Below are positions 33,296-44,857 of a stretch of DNA of 64,000 nucleotides, piece after piece. Source of the stretch: Talaromyces rugulosus (lineage: Eukaryota; Ascomycota; Eurotiomycetes; Eurotiales; Trichocomaceae); the NCBI RefSeq assembly GCF_013368755.1, contig NC_049561.1, forward strand, positions 3,410,001-3,474,000. The letters are read 5' to 3'. Both the position numbers and the translations under genes were made by a program. Under the pieces are notes generated by a model. It was not told the origin of the DNA, did no database searches, and worked only from the letters and a program-made list of their open reading frames with translations. Numbering within the stretch: position 1 is the stretch's first letter; every line of letters begins with the position of its first letter.

Positions 33296-35835
33296 TTATT
33301 CAACACGGAGAACGGGAGGACCCTTTCTCTTCGAGCTCTTCTTCTTTTTGTGGCCCTTTTCAAACGCAACGGCGCTCTGGTGGTCACGACCAACGTTGTC
33401 GAGGGGCTTCACCTTGTAGATACGGATAATCCAGTTCTCACTGGTGAATGCTTCCTCGAGCGAGCTGAGTTGCGGGCCCTCGGAGGGGAGTTTGGAGCCA
33501 CGCACGCGGTCCTGGGCTTGGCCCGCGGGGAAGAGCTTGTGGAAGTTGTAGTAGGACATTTTGTACCTATTTTTTACTTGCGTCAGTTTATGTTAAAGAG
33601 TTAGGCAAGAAAGGGCTTGTCTTACATCAAGCTGTTGCGCATCGTGGGAGTGGCCTGGTCATCGACTCGGTACTCGCCGCGAGGGGTGAAAAAATCTCGC
33701 TCTTTCACCTGGTCCGGCCAGATGCCCTCTGCGATACGGACCATCCACAGGAACTTGTTGATGTCGTCTCCCGAGTAACCCAGCAATCCTCCAAAGACAA
33801 CCAGGACATAGTCGACATCGTGCTCGCGGAGGATCGGGTAACTGACTTCTTCACGCGAGCTCATGGCCTTTCCGACAGTGGCGATGTGGGTGTTGTTCCA
33901 GGTGTTGTTGTCAACAAGTGTTGGGCGATCGGCCATGCCTCCAATTTGGTATCCGTAATCCCACCAGGACATAATCTTGGCGTTTTGCTCGGTGTTTTGG
34001 CGCAGCCAGTAGTATGCCTCGCGGTAGTCGTCAATGATGAACTGGCTTCCATCCGGCATGCGGCTGGCCAACACGACGGATGGCGAAGAGTATGCATTGG
34101 AAGTAACCCAAGTGCAGTGAGCAACAAAAAGGATGAGATAACCAATAACAGCCGAGGTGGTGAAAGTCTTGGAAAAGGTCGACGTAATACCGTAAACAGT
34201 GCCACGCTCTGCTCGGAGACCCTCGGCATTCTTGGCCGCACTGGTATCCTTTGGCTGAGGCGCTGGGCTCTTGATAAGCAGATAGGTATCCAGAACGTAC
34301 GACAGAGCCATGGCAGCCGCGACACACACGATTGGAGTGAGAGTAAGCATCAGGCGCACCATGACACCGGCGAAATAACTGGACAAGACGGCGTAGATGA
34401 CAACAAACACGTGCTCGTCACGGAGGTCACGGAAACACATGTAGACACCAGCAGGGAAAAGCCAGATCAAGAAGTTGAGATCGAAGAAGAAAGCTGGCCA
34501 AGCGGTCGGTTGGTGTTCGGACACGGATGCGATGATTGGGATGTGAATCTTGGCGTATCCGGTATCCCACAGAGAGTAGAAACGACCGCTCCATGGCGCA
34601 ATAACACCAGAAAGAGTAAGGCCAACAAGTCCGAGAAGCGACACACCAAAGACCAATAGGATCAAAGACGTCAAAAGTGTCTGGAACTGCTTTCCAGGGA
34701 CTTGAGAACGGATAAAGTCGACAAAGGCGACAAGTTGAATCAAGCCAAAGACACCTGCACTTGTAAGCATTGGAGCGACATATACAAACAATTAAGACAT
34801 ACCCAAAGCAGCCATGTGGTCACTGCTGCGAATAGGCAGGAAACCAACAAACGGAATCTGCATGCTCGCCAGAGTTCCCAGGGCATACCACGTAGTGTAG
34901 CTGATATACACACGAGAGCTGTACCGGCCCATGCAGACAAGGACAAAGACGTGCAGAGGGATCAAGTTGGTGATGAATACGTATCCACCCCATGCAGACA
35001 CCATGTAGCCGTAGAACAGGGCTGTCAGCGTTCCCCACATGATGGAACCATTCTTAACTGCCTTGATCCATAGGAAGAAGGTGAATACCAAGAGGAAGAT
35101 GGCGATTGCCTCGTTATCGTAGCTTCCGGCGACAGATCGGGAAATGTATCCGGGGGCGATTCCCATGAAAGCGGCTGCCAGCAAACCGGCAGAGGGAGAG
35201 GTCGTCATCTCGTTGGTCAGGAGGTAGGTTGAAAATGCAGTCAACCCCGAGAAGGCGGGGGCAAGCAGCACACAAACGTTGCGAATATCGACGGGGATAG
35301 AAATGAGGCGCAGGAAATGGTAAATTGCACCACTGGTAACCATCAATCCGGGGTAGAGCGTTCCTCCAGTGACACGGCCCAAGGGGTGCCATGTTCCTTA
35401 AGATTTCGTTAGCACTCGGTCCGCGTATTAGAGCCAGACTGCACGAGACATACGGTCATCAAACCAGTCCCAGAAGCTGTAGAATCCATGCTCGACCAAA
35501 TGTTTGGTGGCTCTAAAGTTGAACCAAGGATCGACTATAGTAAATCATCAGTAACCCGTCTCATTTGCGGTTCAAGCCACGTTCGCTCGTCGCTCAGCAG
35601 ATAATGAAGGGTACGCACACTCGTGGATAATACTCTCAAAGCCTACAGAACAAGTCAGTCATAAGCCCCCAGCAAAAATGCATGCAATTGGAAGTGGAAC
35701 CGTACGAATAACACTGAAAAGTCGACTGGCAACAGCGGCCGCGGCGATAGTGCTTAGAATCACGATGCGGAGGAGGCCACGGGTGTTTCTGCCGGTATTC
35801 CCCTTCAAAAAGGGATCAATTCCAGTTGAGGCCAT
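33296..35835 (-). CDS. STT3: Oligosaccharyltransferase catalytic subunit STT3
   Basis: Six exons on the minus strand: 35706-35835, 35619-35642 (24 nt), 35454-35534, 34803-35396, 33626-34754 and 33296-33566; 742 aa. STT3 transfers the lipid-linked Glc3Man9GlcNAc2 glycan to Asn-X-Ser/Thr sites in the ER lumen. Visible hallmarks are the first luminal loop [20 protein letters not shown] with the acidic FDPWFN motif, about a dozen membrane segments, [15 protein letters not shown], and the catalytic-domain [21 protein letters not shown] followed by [14 protein letters not shown]. The C-terminus is Lys-rich. The start is set at [13 protein letters not shown]; an in-frame ATG 16 codons upstream is possible. 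A 324-bp divergent promoter is shared with CSN8. Confidence 0.94.
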
Positions 35836-36159
35836 GGCGGCCAGCGCGAGTTGCAAGGATTTCGATTCTGTGATGAAATCCAACTCACGACGAGGTGGTG
35901 TTGTTCATCGGATAGTAGTGTGAGGCCCGAAGGTGTGCAAGAGGACAGCTCCTCCGCCAGGTGGTCTCTTCCGCGGCTTGGCGAATGACAAGCTCGCGGC
36001 TCAGATGGAGACCCGCGTACGTCGCCCTGCGGAGGCGCTTGCCAATCTCCGGCCTCCCCGCACCAGTCCATACTCTTATTATTCCATCGCTGTTCTCGTT
36101 TTAATACCGTTCGACGCGACTTTCTTGTGCGGGTGCCTTCCTACACACTCCTAGGAAAA
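35836..36159. promoter_or_regulatory. Divergent promoter between STT3 and CSN8
   Basis: 324 bp between two start codons facing away from each other. GC-rich, with TATTATTCCA-type sequence on the CSN8 side. No clear named motif. Confidence 0.45.
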
Positions 36160-36957
36160 ATGAGCCTGCTGCCATTATCGCTCGACCGGCTGGGAAAGGC
36201 CGTGGCAGAGTCCCCCTCATACGAAGCTCTGTACGATGTCCTTGGCCAGTACGAGGACGAGGCATGTCTACAGTTCACGCAGACTCAAATAACAGGCGAC
36301 GAGGATCTTCTGAGCGCTTTCTACTCGTCGTTTTTGATTTCCCATCTCCTCACTGATCAGATGTTAGTTCCACCCGCCATGACAAAAACTCGATACTAAA
36401 TTTATCTATAGTGCAGAAGCTCGCGCCTTGACGCATCGCATGCCCCCAACACTCGTCAATAAAGACAAGGTATTGCAGAATAGTATTGCCGTGCTACGTG
36501 CAGTATCGCAGAACAAATATCACGAAACCTATCAGCACTTGAGGAGCGAGACATGGCCGGAGCCGGTAGACGCCTTGGTTCACAAGTACGATGGTAAGCG
36601 CAAGGCACAATATCTGTTTTATCGCTTTCATTTCAAAACAGCTGACGTTTTTTTTTTTTTTTTTTTTCAGCCTACTTCACCGAGAAAGCATTCAGAGATG
36701 TCAGCCGAGTATACGAATCCATCAGACCCGAAGCAGCCGCAGAATACCTGGGCCTAGAACAAATGGCACAGAACGGGACTGCAAACATATCCAGCTCAAA
36801 GCTTGTGCAAGCACTACTTGAGAGAGGCTGGGAGTGGGATGCTGAAAAGCAGCTATTCCGTCCACACTTTCCTGAACAGCTGGCGAATGCCAGCAATGGA
36901 ATAAATTCGAATACGATCAACCACATCGTGGGCCTGGCAAGCAATCACGGAAGCTGA
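36160..36957 (+). CDS. COP9 signalosome subunit 8 (CSN8/PSMD8/EIF3K-domain protein)
   Basis: Exons 36160-36362, 36412-36593 and 36671-36957; 223 aa. The protein is helical with the CSN8_PSD8_EIF3K pattern: YEDEACLQFTQTQI, FYSSFLISHLLTDQIAEARALTHRMP, DKVLQNSIAVLRAVSQNKYHETYQHL, and then FTEKAFRDVSRVYESIRPEAAAEYLGLE, which is the typical winged-helix entry. The short length and these motifs favour COP9 subunit 8 (csnH in Aspergillus) over proteasome Rpn12 or eIF3k. The signalosome removes Nedd8 from cullins, and in aspergilli it affects development. Intron 2 carries a T19-T21 run directly before its acceptor. Confidence 0.8.
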
Positions 36958-37461
36958 ATACGGCCATGCAAGAAGACAAACAATATACCCCCAATCTATC
37001 AAACCAAGGTGCCAACAAACACCGGTATTACGTCTTTAAAACGGCCTTGCTACATGGGAACATCCCACATCCATCTACCAAGCATAGGTATCCGAGTGGA
37101 GAGTAGCCGTTAAAGACCATGTCATTATTTCAAAGGAAGACAGAATGAAATTACCGGGGAGTTCCCCTAGAATACAATCTTTGCGATCCCTGTCCCTCGC
37201 GGCCAAACCCGTAGTGTAGTATACAGACAGTAGTGAAGACCAGGGTATGTACAAAGACAGCAAGAAATGGTCTATCATAATGGAATTTTGTTGTTTTTCC
37301 CTTTCGCTCGCAATGTCAAATGTATCGAAATGAAAACAAAAGAGATGACTTGAATGATACAAAGTTTTGGCGTTTTGACCAATTTGTTCCGAGTGAAGTG
37401 AACGTCATGAATGCCATCTATTACCCACACACGCTTTCTCCAACCACCATGTTTATCGCGT
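36958..37461. other. Intergenic between convergent genes
   Basis: 504 bp of 3' flanks of CSN8 and the ATP synthase subunit e gene. No gene-like ORF. Confidence 0.5.
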
Positions 37462-37909
37462 CTATTTCTCGGCCGCCTTCGCAACAAGGAATGCCTCGAA
37501 GTCGAATCGAGGGTCCTCGGGGTCTGTGATGACTGTTTTTTTTCCGTCAGCGTGAGGTTCGGTCTTCAAACCCTGCAATAAAGGAGAGAAAATTCATTTG
37601 GTCGCAACATACGTCCTGTGTTCTTTGGTGGCGGTGGGTTTTTCCGGAGCCATTCGGCCTTGGCCTGTTGTATCAACGATTCCTTGTGCTTGTATTCTCG
37701 GTCCTTCTCAGCGTCCTTGGCTTGAGTGTTCAAGGTGGACTGGTGCCAGACACCGTAGAAAAGGCCACCGAGGAGGGCAGAGTATCGCAGAACCTGCAAA
37801 ATTCAAACGAATTGAATTGGTTAGTGGGACTGCTGGCCAAAAGAGCCGCCGAAGCGAGCACGCATTCCTCCCTTGGGCTGCTACTCACATTGACACCTTG
37901 CGAAGCCAT
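37462..37909 (-). CDS. ATP21: Mitochondrial F1Fo-ATP synthase subunit e
   Basis: Three exons on the minus strand: 37889-37909 (21 nt), 37613-37793 and 37462-37532; 90 aa. The start is MASQGVNVLRYSALLGGLFYGVWHQ, with the glycine-spaced transmembrane dimer motif (GGLFYG) typical of subunit e (yeast Tim11/Atp21). A basic helix (KDREYKHKESLIQQAKAEWLRKN) and the conserved tail LITDPEDPRFDFEAFL follow. Intron 2 uses the distal acceptor at 37533 (AAACAG); the nearer TTGCAG at 37573-37575 would break the frame. The distal choice restores the family tail exactly. Subunit e supports ATP synthase dimers and cristae shape in the inner mitochondrial membrane. Confidence 0.88.
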
Positions 37910-38398
37910 GGTGATGATAAGGCTCTCTCTCTCCGGGAGCGAGCAACGAGACCGGTATAGAACGAAGGGAAGAAGCTTGCTACTAGAGAGCAACAAGCCA
38001 ACTGGAAAGGCGGGACAGGATTTCCAGGGTCAATTGCTTGTTGTCGGGGAAAAAGAATGGGGTTCCTCTTGTCACCTTTTGCGCGCGGCCGACTCGGTCT
38101 TGCAAGTTCCTGTCGCGAGTTTTTCCGGGCCGCCCGAGCGCTGCTGCTTATGTCATCCGCGACCAGGCACGCACCGGCTTTAGCGCCAGTGCCAAGCGGA
38201 GCTTTCTTACATGTACAAGTAATTACTGCCTGGAACGAAAACGCGAGTCCGTGGTGTGGGTGGAAATTGTCCTGTTTGATGCCTTCAGTATGGTAGAAAT
38301 GGGAATAGATGAATCTTGGTAGGAAAAAAGATAGGATTGACTTCATTGGTAATTGATTCAATGTTGGTCTCGGAAAACAGGGTTTTGTGGAAGAACGC
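37910..38398. other. Intergenic, promoter of ATP synthase subunit e and 3' flank of the CHR gene
   Basis: 489 bp. Both flanking genes are on the minus strand, so this is the upstream region of subunit e. No convincing gene; the short overlapping ORFs are low-quality. Confidence 0.4.
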
Positions 38399-40160
38399 TT
38401 ATTTACCAACAGCGGCGTACCAGCATAATCCCAAGACGCCTCCTAATACAATGGCCGCTGCTGGTGGTGTTTTGAACCATCCAGTACATGAGTAAGCTAT
38501 AGTCGCAACCACCAGCCAAAATGGATTGTTACCTAAACTCTGTCCATTTGTGGTGTCGGAGCTTAGATACCCAATCTCCCACAGCCGGTAAACAGCAGTG
38601 AAAATCAGTCCAACGGCGGTAGAATTAAGCCCTCTCAAAATACTGGTGGTGACGGGTTTGGTTCGAAGGATTCTCCATATGCTTTGAAAGCCAACTGTGA
38701 GCAAAAGCCCGGGCAAGAAAAGGCCAAGAAAAGCAAGAAAAGCGCCGATAATCGTGGGCTTCGAAATTGACGCGACAGCAAGCGCGCCCAAGTAGACGGC
38801 GAAATTGAAATTTGGACCCGGAAAGGCTTGAATAATTGCAAGGCCAATCAGAAAATCACGAGAAGAGACCCAGCCAGGTTGAACAACATATTCCCGAAGG
38901 AGAGGAATAACGACTGGTCCGCCACCAAAAATAACAGTGCCAGCAAGATACATGCTTGCAAAAAGATCCAACTCCAAGGGAGGATGGTTTGTAATCCCGC
39001 GGGCAATGAGGATCGCAATGAAAGAAGCTAGGCTAGCATTAGCAGTGCATATCAGAAGGGCAAAGGAATAACTAGTACCAAAAAATCCAACTATAATGGT
39101 TAACCCGACTTTTAAGGGTATAGCATGGGAAAGAGTATCCGTGGTCTCTCTTTCTTGGTGACCAACTCCGGGCTCAACATGTGGGATTGTAAGAGAGTCT
39201 TGAGGATTTGTGCTTGCTTGGGAGGCAATTGCTCGTCTCTGAGCAACAGAAGATGGCTGAAGCTGGCTGACTGGGATACTCTGCACATTAATTTCTTCTG
39301 TGTCCGGGGGGGAACTGTGTCGGCGGCCAGCCAGTTTGGCCCGCAATGTGGTGACTGTTCGTCGACCGTATAGGTCCCATAAAAGTGTTGTGAGGCCCCC
39401 AGTTACCATCAATACTGGAAAATACCACAAGGCATTATAACAAAGACCAGCGCAGCCACCAAAAATAACAAGCACTCGAGTTAAACGATCCGTAATTGCC
39501 TTTTCCGATAACTGTAGGAATTAAGCACAGCACACAAAACAGCGACTATGAAATGGTTGTACCTGAACTGCAGCAAGTGCAATGATACCAACAGTTGCAG
39601 CATTTAGACCAGACAATAGAGCATACACAGGATCAGGGAGAGTATCTTCTATCTGCTGGATGCCGAGTGAAAGACCGTACATTCCAATCGCACCAGGCAT
39701 ACTACCATTTAACTATGAGCTGTGAATGCAAAAGTAATTATACGTGGGAAGTCACCTCCATAGCAGAAAAACAAATAGAGCGGGTAGTAACCCTGCATGG
39801 ATAAGAGCAATGCAAAACAGCATCTTCGTGCTTGCTGGTCCGGGGAGTGCTTGAGATATGGAAAAGAGTTCCTGATACTGCATAGATTTAGGTTCTCAGC
39901 TAGTACTACAAAGGTCTCAAGGCAAGACAGCTCACGGTTTGCTCGTCAACCCATGGTATCTTTCCCTGGCAAGCTACGAACCTGCCATAAAGGATCCGAA
40001 AATGCACGGGTGGCCCTCCAAAAGCAGTAAACCCCAAGTCCCATGTCCGAAATAGCACATCTTGAAGGCGTAGTTTCAACTTGTCATTGTTAGCCCTATA
40101 TGCATGGGAAGGGTCTTGGTCAAATCCACTCCAAGGGCTGAAGAAAGTTGAGAGAGGCAT
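38399..40160 (-). CDS. Chromate ion transporter (CHR family)
   Basis: Four exons on the minus strand: 39936-40160, 39756-39877, 39563-39701 and 38399-39511; 532 aa. This is a long-chain CHR protein with two homologous halves. The first half begins LRLQDVLFRTWDLGFTAFGGPPVHFRIL, with the signature FGGP and then ISQALPGPASTKM. The second half has FASMYLAGTVIFGGGPVVIPLLREYVVQPG and IIQAFPGPNFNFAVYLGALA. Both carry the paired FGGP/GGGP and PGP motifs that define CHR. About 10-12 membrane segments. The start is MPLSTFFSPW at 40160. In fungi and bacteria these proteins export chromate or transport sulfate-like anions; the substrate here is inferred from family only. Confidence 0.9.
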
Positions 40161-40809
40161 CTGAGAACCAGACTTCGCAGTTCTTGGGAAGATGACGGGC
40201 AATTATAGTCAAGAGGTAGAGTGCCTGTTAAAGAGTTAAAAAGAAATTAGAAGCGCTCACACCTCAGACTATAAAGACGTCATTTAGAGTTTGCGTGCCT
40301 TTTAGCTAAATAATGGTGTGCGGAAGCTTCCTGGTTATTTGGTGTGGGGCGCTAACCTATTATTGTAGCCGTAAACAAACGGTGTTAATTGAAAGCATCG
40401 GTTAGAATAGAGAATTTGTGTATAGGGGAAGTAGACCAAGCAATTGAGACTATTGCTGAGGCGTGCTAGAGCAAGAAATAGTAAATTAACATGTCACAAA
40501 ATGTGAAGCTGATGCAAGATGATATCTATATCTGCAACGCATAAATACTGGTTTACAGGGGCGTCGCAATAAGGACGAGTAAAGAATTAGAATCAACGCA
40601 CATGAAAAGTGCCAAGGCCTACTAGAGCGAATATAGATTGAATATTAGCGAATGATAATTGTGCGTGGCAATAACCTTCCACCTGGCAACTGCTCGGCTT
40701 TTCGCGCCACGCTCCTCGGCGTTTCCTTTTTCCCTTCCTCTCACTACCTTCGTTTATTATTGATTGATTCATATCCTCGTCCCCATCCTTCTCCCCAAGG
40801 CAAGCGATC
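40161..40809. promoter_or_regulatory. Divergent promoter between the CHR gene and the dynein intermediate chain gene
   Basis: 649 bp. AT-rich on the CHR side and a pyrimidine-rich leader (40700-40800) on the dynein side. No named motif recognised. Confidence 0.4.
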
Positions 40810-42973
40810 ATGCAGGCTCGCAAGGACGAGATCCTCGCCAAAAAGGCAAAGCTCGCAGAGCTCAAGCGCCAGCGAGAGCTGCGCCAGAAGGAGTTCACGC
40901 AGAACAGAGCTAGCATTGGTGATGCTTCAGAGGTAAACACACCCTCCCGTCTACATCCTAGTCGAATTGTTGCTTAACGCGTTTTCTGTTTAGATAGTTT
41001 CACCTGTGCCCAGTCGAACAGACAGCAGAGCAGAGCTCGACAGCCTGATTTCACGACTGGTGGACCGGCCATCCTCAACTTCATTCAAAGACGGAGACGA
41101 CCCCTCTCGAAGAGGCAGCCGCCCAAACTCGATGTTGAGCGCCAGTCAATTAAGTGGCGAGAATGCCGAAATATATTCTCCTCCAATTCGGATGGTATCA
41201 CAGTCGATCGCCACGCAAACCGATGCGTCTGGGCCCATAGCCCCCGAACCAGCGCCAGCCCCTGAGCCCCAGAGGGAAACTGTCACGTATAGCAAAGCCG
41301 TGCAGACGGACGACTTGCCGCCATCCCCAACTACTGCCGCCGATGGCCCTGTGGACACCGAAGATGGACCAACGTCGCCGTCCAGCAAGAGGCTCAGTCG
41401 CAGGGAGCGCGAACGAGACGACGAAATCCGCGAGAGACTACGTAAAGAAATAGAAGAGGAGATCCAGGAATCGCAGCAACTCAGTGGAAATGCTGCGCAA
41501 TCGGCTCAAGTGAGATACCCTCTGCGGACACTGAACGATGATGAGCTCAATGCGGTTACCTCTTCGGATGACTTTTTGGACTTTGTCGATAAGTCGAGCA
41601 AAGTTATCGAGCGCGCACTTGACGAAGAGTATGATATTTTGGCAGATTACGAGCTGGGGGGTGTCAATGCAGATGACGAGGAAGATGAAGAGTACGGCAG
41701 GAAGAGAAGAGGGATCAAAGAAGTGGCACAGTTTTATGACGAGAGGTGGAGCAAAAAGCGAATGATTAGCGATTTGAGCTTTTCGCCCAAGGTAAGAGCT
41801 GGTCACTATATAAATAACGGCATTTATGGCTCACTGCCGTCCTAGTTTCCGGAATTGGTTCTTGCTGCATATACGAAGAATCCGACGGCGCCACATGAAC
41901 CCGACGGTCTTCTCCAAGTATGGAATCAACACCTTCACTCTCGTCCAGAATACGTGTTTCACTCCACGTCGGACATCCTTACAGCCAAATTCTCCCCATT
42001 CCACCCCAACCTCATCGTTGGTGGCACATATTCTGGCCAAGTCTTGCTATGGGACACGAGATCAAGCCGCGCAGGAGGCGGTGCTCCGGTTCAAAAGACG
42101 CCGCTCACAGGAGCTGGACACACACATCCTGTCTATAGCATCGCCATTATCGGCACTCAAAACGCACATAATATTTTGACGGCATCGACGGACGGTGTCG
42201 TTTGCGGCTGGACAGTGGACATGCTGTCTCAGCCTCAGGAATATCTTGAATTGACTACACCTCCACCGTCTAGGACAGAAGACTTGGCACCGACTACAAT
42301 GTCATTTCCTCAGTCTGATCCAACATTCTTCCTCGTGGGAACTGAAGAAGGCGGTATATACCCTTGTCACAGATATGACCGAGCTGGCGCCAAAGCCGGC
42401 ACAGACCAGCGTCTCGCCTACCGCGGCCATGCTGCACCTATCATGTCCACCGCATTCCACCCTGCCCGAGGCCCTGTCGATTTCGGAGACCTTATGCTCA
42501 GTTCTAGTCTAGACTGGAGCGTGAAGCTGTGGCGCGTACGACCGCCCGCCACGACAGCGGCGTCAGCCACTGGCTCTGCATCAGGCCCTCAAGTGATTTC
42601 CCCCTTACTCGACATCAATCGGGAAGACGTAGTCTACGACGCCAAATGGTCCCCCCACCGACCCGGCGTCTTTGGCCTAGTCGACGGCGGCGGCAACGTC
42701 GAGATCTGGGACCTATACACCGATACCGAGGTCCCCGCCGTCAAAACCCAACCATCCCAAGGTCGTGGCGGCGTCCTAACACGCAGCCTGAACAAGATCG
42801 CCTGGGAAGAACGCGAAGGCCGCCGCGTCGCAACCGGCGGGCTTGATGGCGTTGTAACCGTCTTTGAAGTCGGAAAAGCCCTGGGCGGTCCCGTCGAAGA
42901 CGTGCCGTCGGAAGAATGGACGGGGATGAAACGACTGGTAAGCAAATTGGAGCAGACGGATCGAGGGATTTAA
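40810..42973 (+). CDS. Cytoplasmic dynein intermediate chain
   Basis: Exons 40810-40932, 40994-41791 and 41846-42973; 682 aa. The N-terminus MQARKDEILAKKAKLAELKRQRELRQKEF is the coiled coil that binds dynactin p150 and Nudel-type partners. It is followed by short linear motifs for dynein light chains (VSQSIATQTD and YSKAVQTDD, with the TQT core of LC8 sites). A charged helix follows, then a WD40 beta-propeller (WNQHLHSRPEYVFHSTSDI, GGTYSGQVLLWDTR, HPVYSIAII, SSSLDWSVKLWRV, DGGGNVEIWDLY). The protein works in minus-end microtubule transport and nuclear migration (the nud pathway in aspergilli). Confidence 0.92.
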
Positions 42974-43315
42974 AAAAAGATAAATTACATATTTCAGCCT
43001 TGTTTTGATTCTCCTTTTTGTTTTTTTTTGTGTGTCCAGTTTGTCAGCAGTATACCCCCTGTATCCAGTCGGAGCTAGCATTGAATGGTATAATAACATT
43101 TAAACGGAGTATGAGTGTATCAAGGATCAGTTGGTATTTTTTAGTTTAGTGTGTAGATATAGAACTAATTTTCATTTTCTTTTTCATTTTCATCATGTCA
43201 TTCAACGTAACTCATGAATCTTTTTATTTAAGATGCAGCTTCTCGAGATGTCTATGATCAGTACGTGTATCTAAACCCAGGCTATATATCACCGTTAGTA
43301 CCGACAAAAAAAAAG
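42974..43315. other. Intergenic between convergent genes
   Basis: 342 bp of AT-rich 3' flank with T-runs. Nothing gene-like seen. Confidence 0.5.
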
Positions 43316-44857
43316 TCAAACCGAATGAAGAATGAAACATACCACACCCTCAATAAGAATCTTCCCACTCCTCTCCAACCGATTCGTAGCCCCAAACCAA
43401 AGCGAAAACACTATCACAATCGCAATCATAAGCGCATGCGAGCCGATCGACACCCACACCGCAGTGGGATACCACGGCGCTTCCTGCTGGCGCACAATAA
43501 AGCTACCCGCAATGCCACCGAGGCCGTTGCAGGCAGACACAGCAGCAGCAACGGTAGCGCGTTTCCATTGGCCGACGATGTTGTTCGCTTGGTATGCGTT
43601 TAGAGCGGCCCAGTTGGAGATGTAGGCGCCGGTGGCGAGGTATGTGCCAATGTATCGGACAGCCACTTGGTTGGAGACGGGGAGGCCGAACATGAGAAAA
43701 CCTGCAATTAGGACGAGCGCGTTGAATATGACCATGGGTCCGCGCAGGCGGAGTTTGTCGCCGATGAGGGAGGTGAACAGCACTGGGATGACGGCCCAGT
43801 AGTATGGCTTTGAAGTTACTGTTAGATGACAATGGGGACTTATGAGGGAAGGATAGGTTCTTACCGGAGCAGACAGGACGATGCTCGCGTTCTCGGAAAA
43901 GCCCATTCCAGACTCCAGGATAATGGGAAGGAAATACGACATGGATGTCGACACCAGGTTCAACAGGAAAAAGAGAACAGCAAAGCCGTACAGTTTTGGG
44001 TCGAGGAAATGCACAAAGATCTTTTCCCACGAAAAGGGGTCTGGAATAACATCGTCGCGGTCGTCACGGATGCGCTCTATGGCTAGCTGGATCTCAGACT
44101 CGGAGAGAAACAGGAAGGATTCGCCTGCCTTTTCAGGAAAGTCGACCATCCACCAGTAAGTGGTAATTCCGATAAGACAGGCGACGAGGCCCTGGACAAT
44201 GTACATCCAGCGCCAGCCCGCCAAGCCGGCGCGTCCATCCAGATGGTTGAGGCCGTAGTTGACGATGTTTCCCGTGGCTAGGATCAGGACTTCGCCCGAC
44301 TGCATATAGGCGAAGCGCAATTGCTGCTCTTTGCGCGTGTACCACGTACTAATCAAATAAGTCAGTCCGGGGTAGATACCGGACATGGAGATACCAAGCA
44401 GCACGCGCAGCACAATCATTTGACGCCATGTCTGCACAAAAGCCGTGCAGAGAGTGACGAGGCCGAAGCAAAAGGTGATTAGAGCAAACCATAACCGTGG
44501 CCCAACGAAGCGCACTGCCACGGTCGACGGCAGCTGGAAGACAATACTTGCAACAGTGAAGATAAAGATGGAGACAGAGTAGCGCTGGCCTTCTAGTCCC
44601 AGATCGGTAAACATGCTCGTCACCGAGGCTGACGAGATAATGCCCGAATCCAGCAGATTGAGACTGCACAAGAGCCCCGCGATAGAGCACAGGCGCAAGT
44701 CCACCTTCAGGCGGAGCTTTTTTTCCAGCTGCAGGCGCGTCTTGTCGTGTTCAGCGTCATCGCCAATAATATCAATGTCTCTAATCTGGTTCGCCGATGC
44801 GGGTATTTGTTGTTGCTTTTCCTGATCAGGCCGGTAGGGCTCTGTGGCATTGTCCAT
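43316..44857 (-). CDS. MFS transporter, anion:cation symporter family (Dal5/Tna1-like)
   Basis: Coding is complement of 43865-44857 and 43316-43807; 494 aa with about 12 membrane segments. The start is MDNATEPYRPDQEKQ. Typical ACS-family features: DLRLCSIAGLLCSLNLLDSGIISSA at TM1, RFVGPRLWFALITFCFGLVTLCTAFVQ, LLGISMSGIYPGLTYLISTWYTRKEQQLRFA, and YISNWAALNAYQANNIVGQWKRATVAA. This subfamily imports organic anions such as allantoate, nicotinate or pantothenate; the substrate cannot be assigned. The 57-nt intron (43808-43864) is a multiple of three and has no in-frame stop, so an unspliced message would still read through with 19 extra residues. Confidence 0.88.
   Translation of the reverse strand: MDNATEPYRPDQEKQQQIPASANQIRDIDIIGDDAEHDKTRLQLEKKLRLKVDLRLCSIAGLLCSLNLLDSGIISSASVTSMFTDLGLEGQRYSVSIFIFTVASIVFQLPSTVAVRFVGPRLWFALITFCFGLVTLCTAFVQTWRQMIVLRVLLGISMSGIYPGLTYLISTWYTRKEQQLRFAYMQSGEVLILATGNIVNYGLNHLDGRAGLAGWRWMYIVQGLVACLIGITTYWWMVDFPEKAGESFLFLSESEIQLAIERIRDDRDDVIPDPFSWEKIFVHFLDPKLYGFAVLFFLLNLVSTSMSYFLPIILESGMGFSENASIVLSAPVRTYPSLISPHCHLTVTSKPYYWAVIPVLFTSLIGDKLRLRGPMVIFNALVLIAGFLMFGLPVSNQVAVRYIGTYLATGAYISNWAALNAYQANNIVGQWKRATVAAAVSACNGLGGIAGSFIVRQQEAPWYPTAVWVSIGSHALMIAIVIVFSLWFGATNRLERSGKILIEGVVCFILHSV

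Noticed and set aside
33820..34659. 279-codon open frame antisense to STT3
   Set aside because: It mirrors STT3 codons, has no recognisable domain and no start or splice context.
37573..37575. Proximal acceptor of ATP synthase subunit e intron 2
   Set aside because: It gives a frameshift and early stop; the distal acceptor restores the conserved tail.
40161..40202. Upstream extension of the CHR transporter
   Set aside because: The longer frame starts at a TTG; the first ATG is at 40160 and matches family N-termini.
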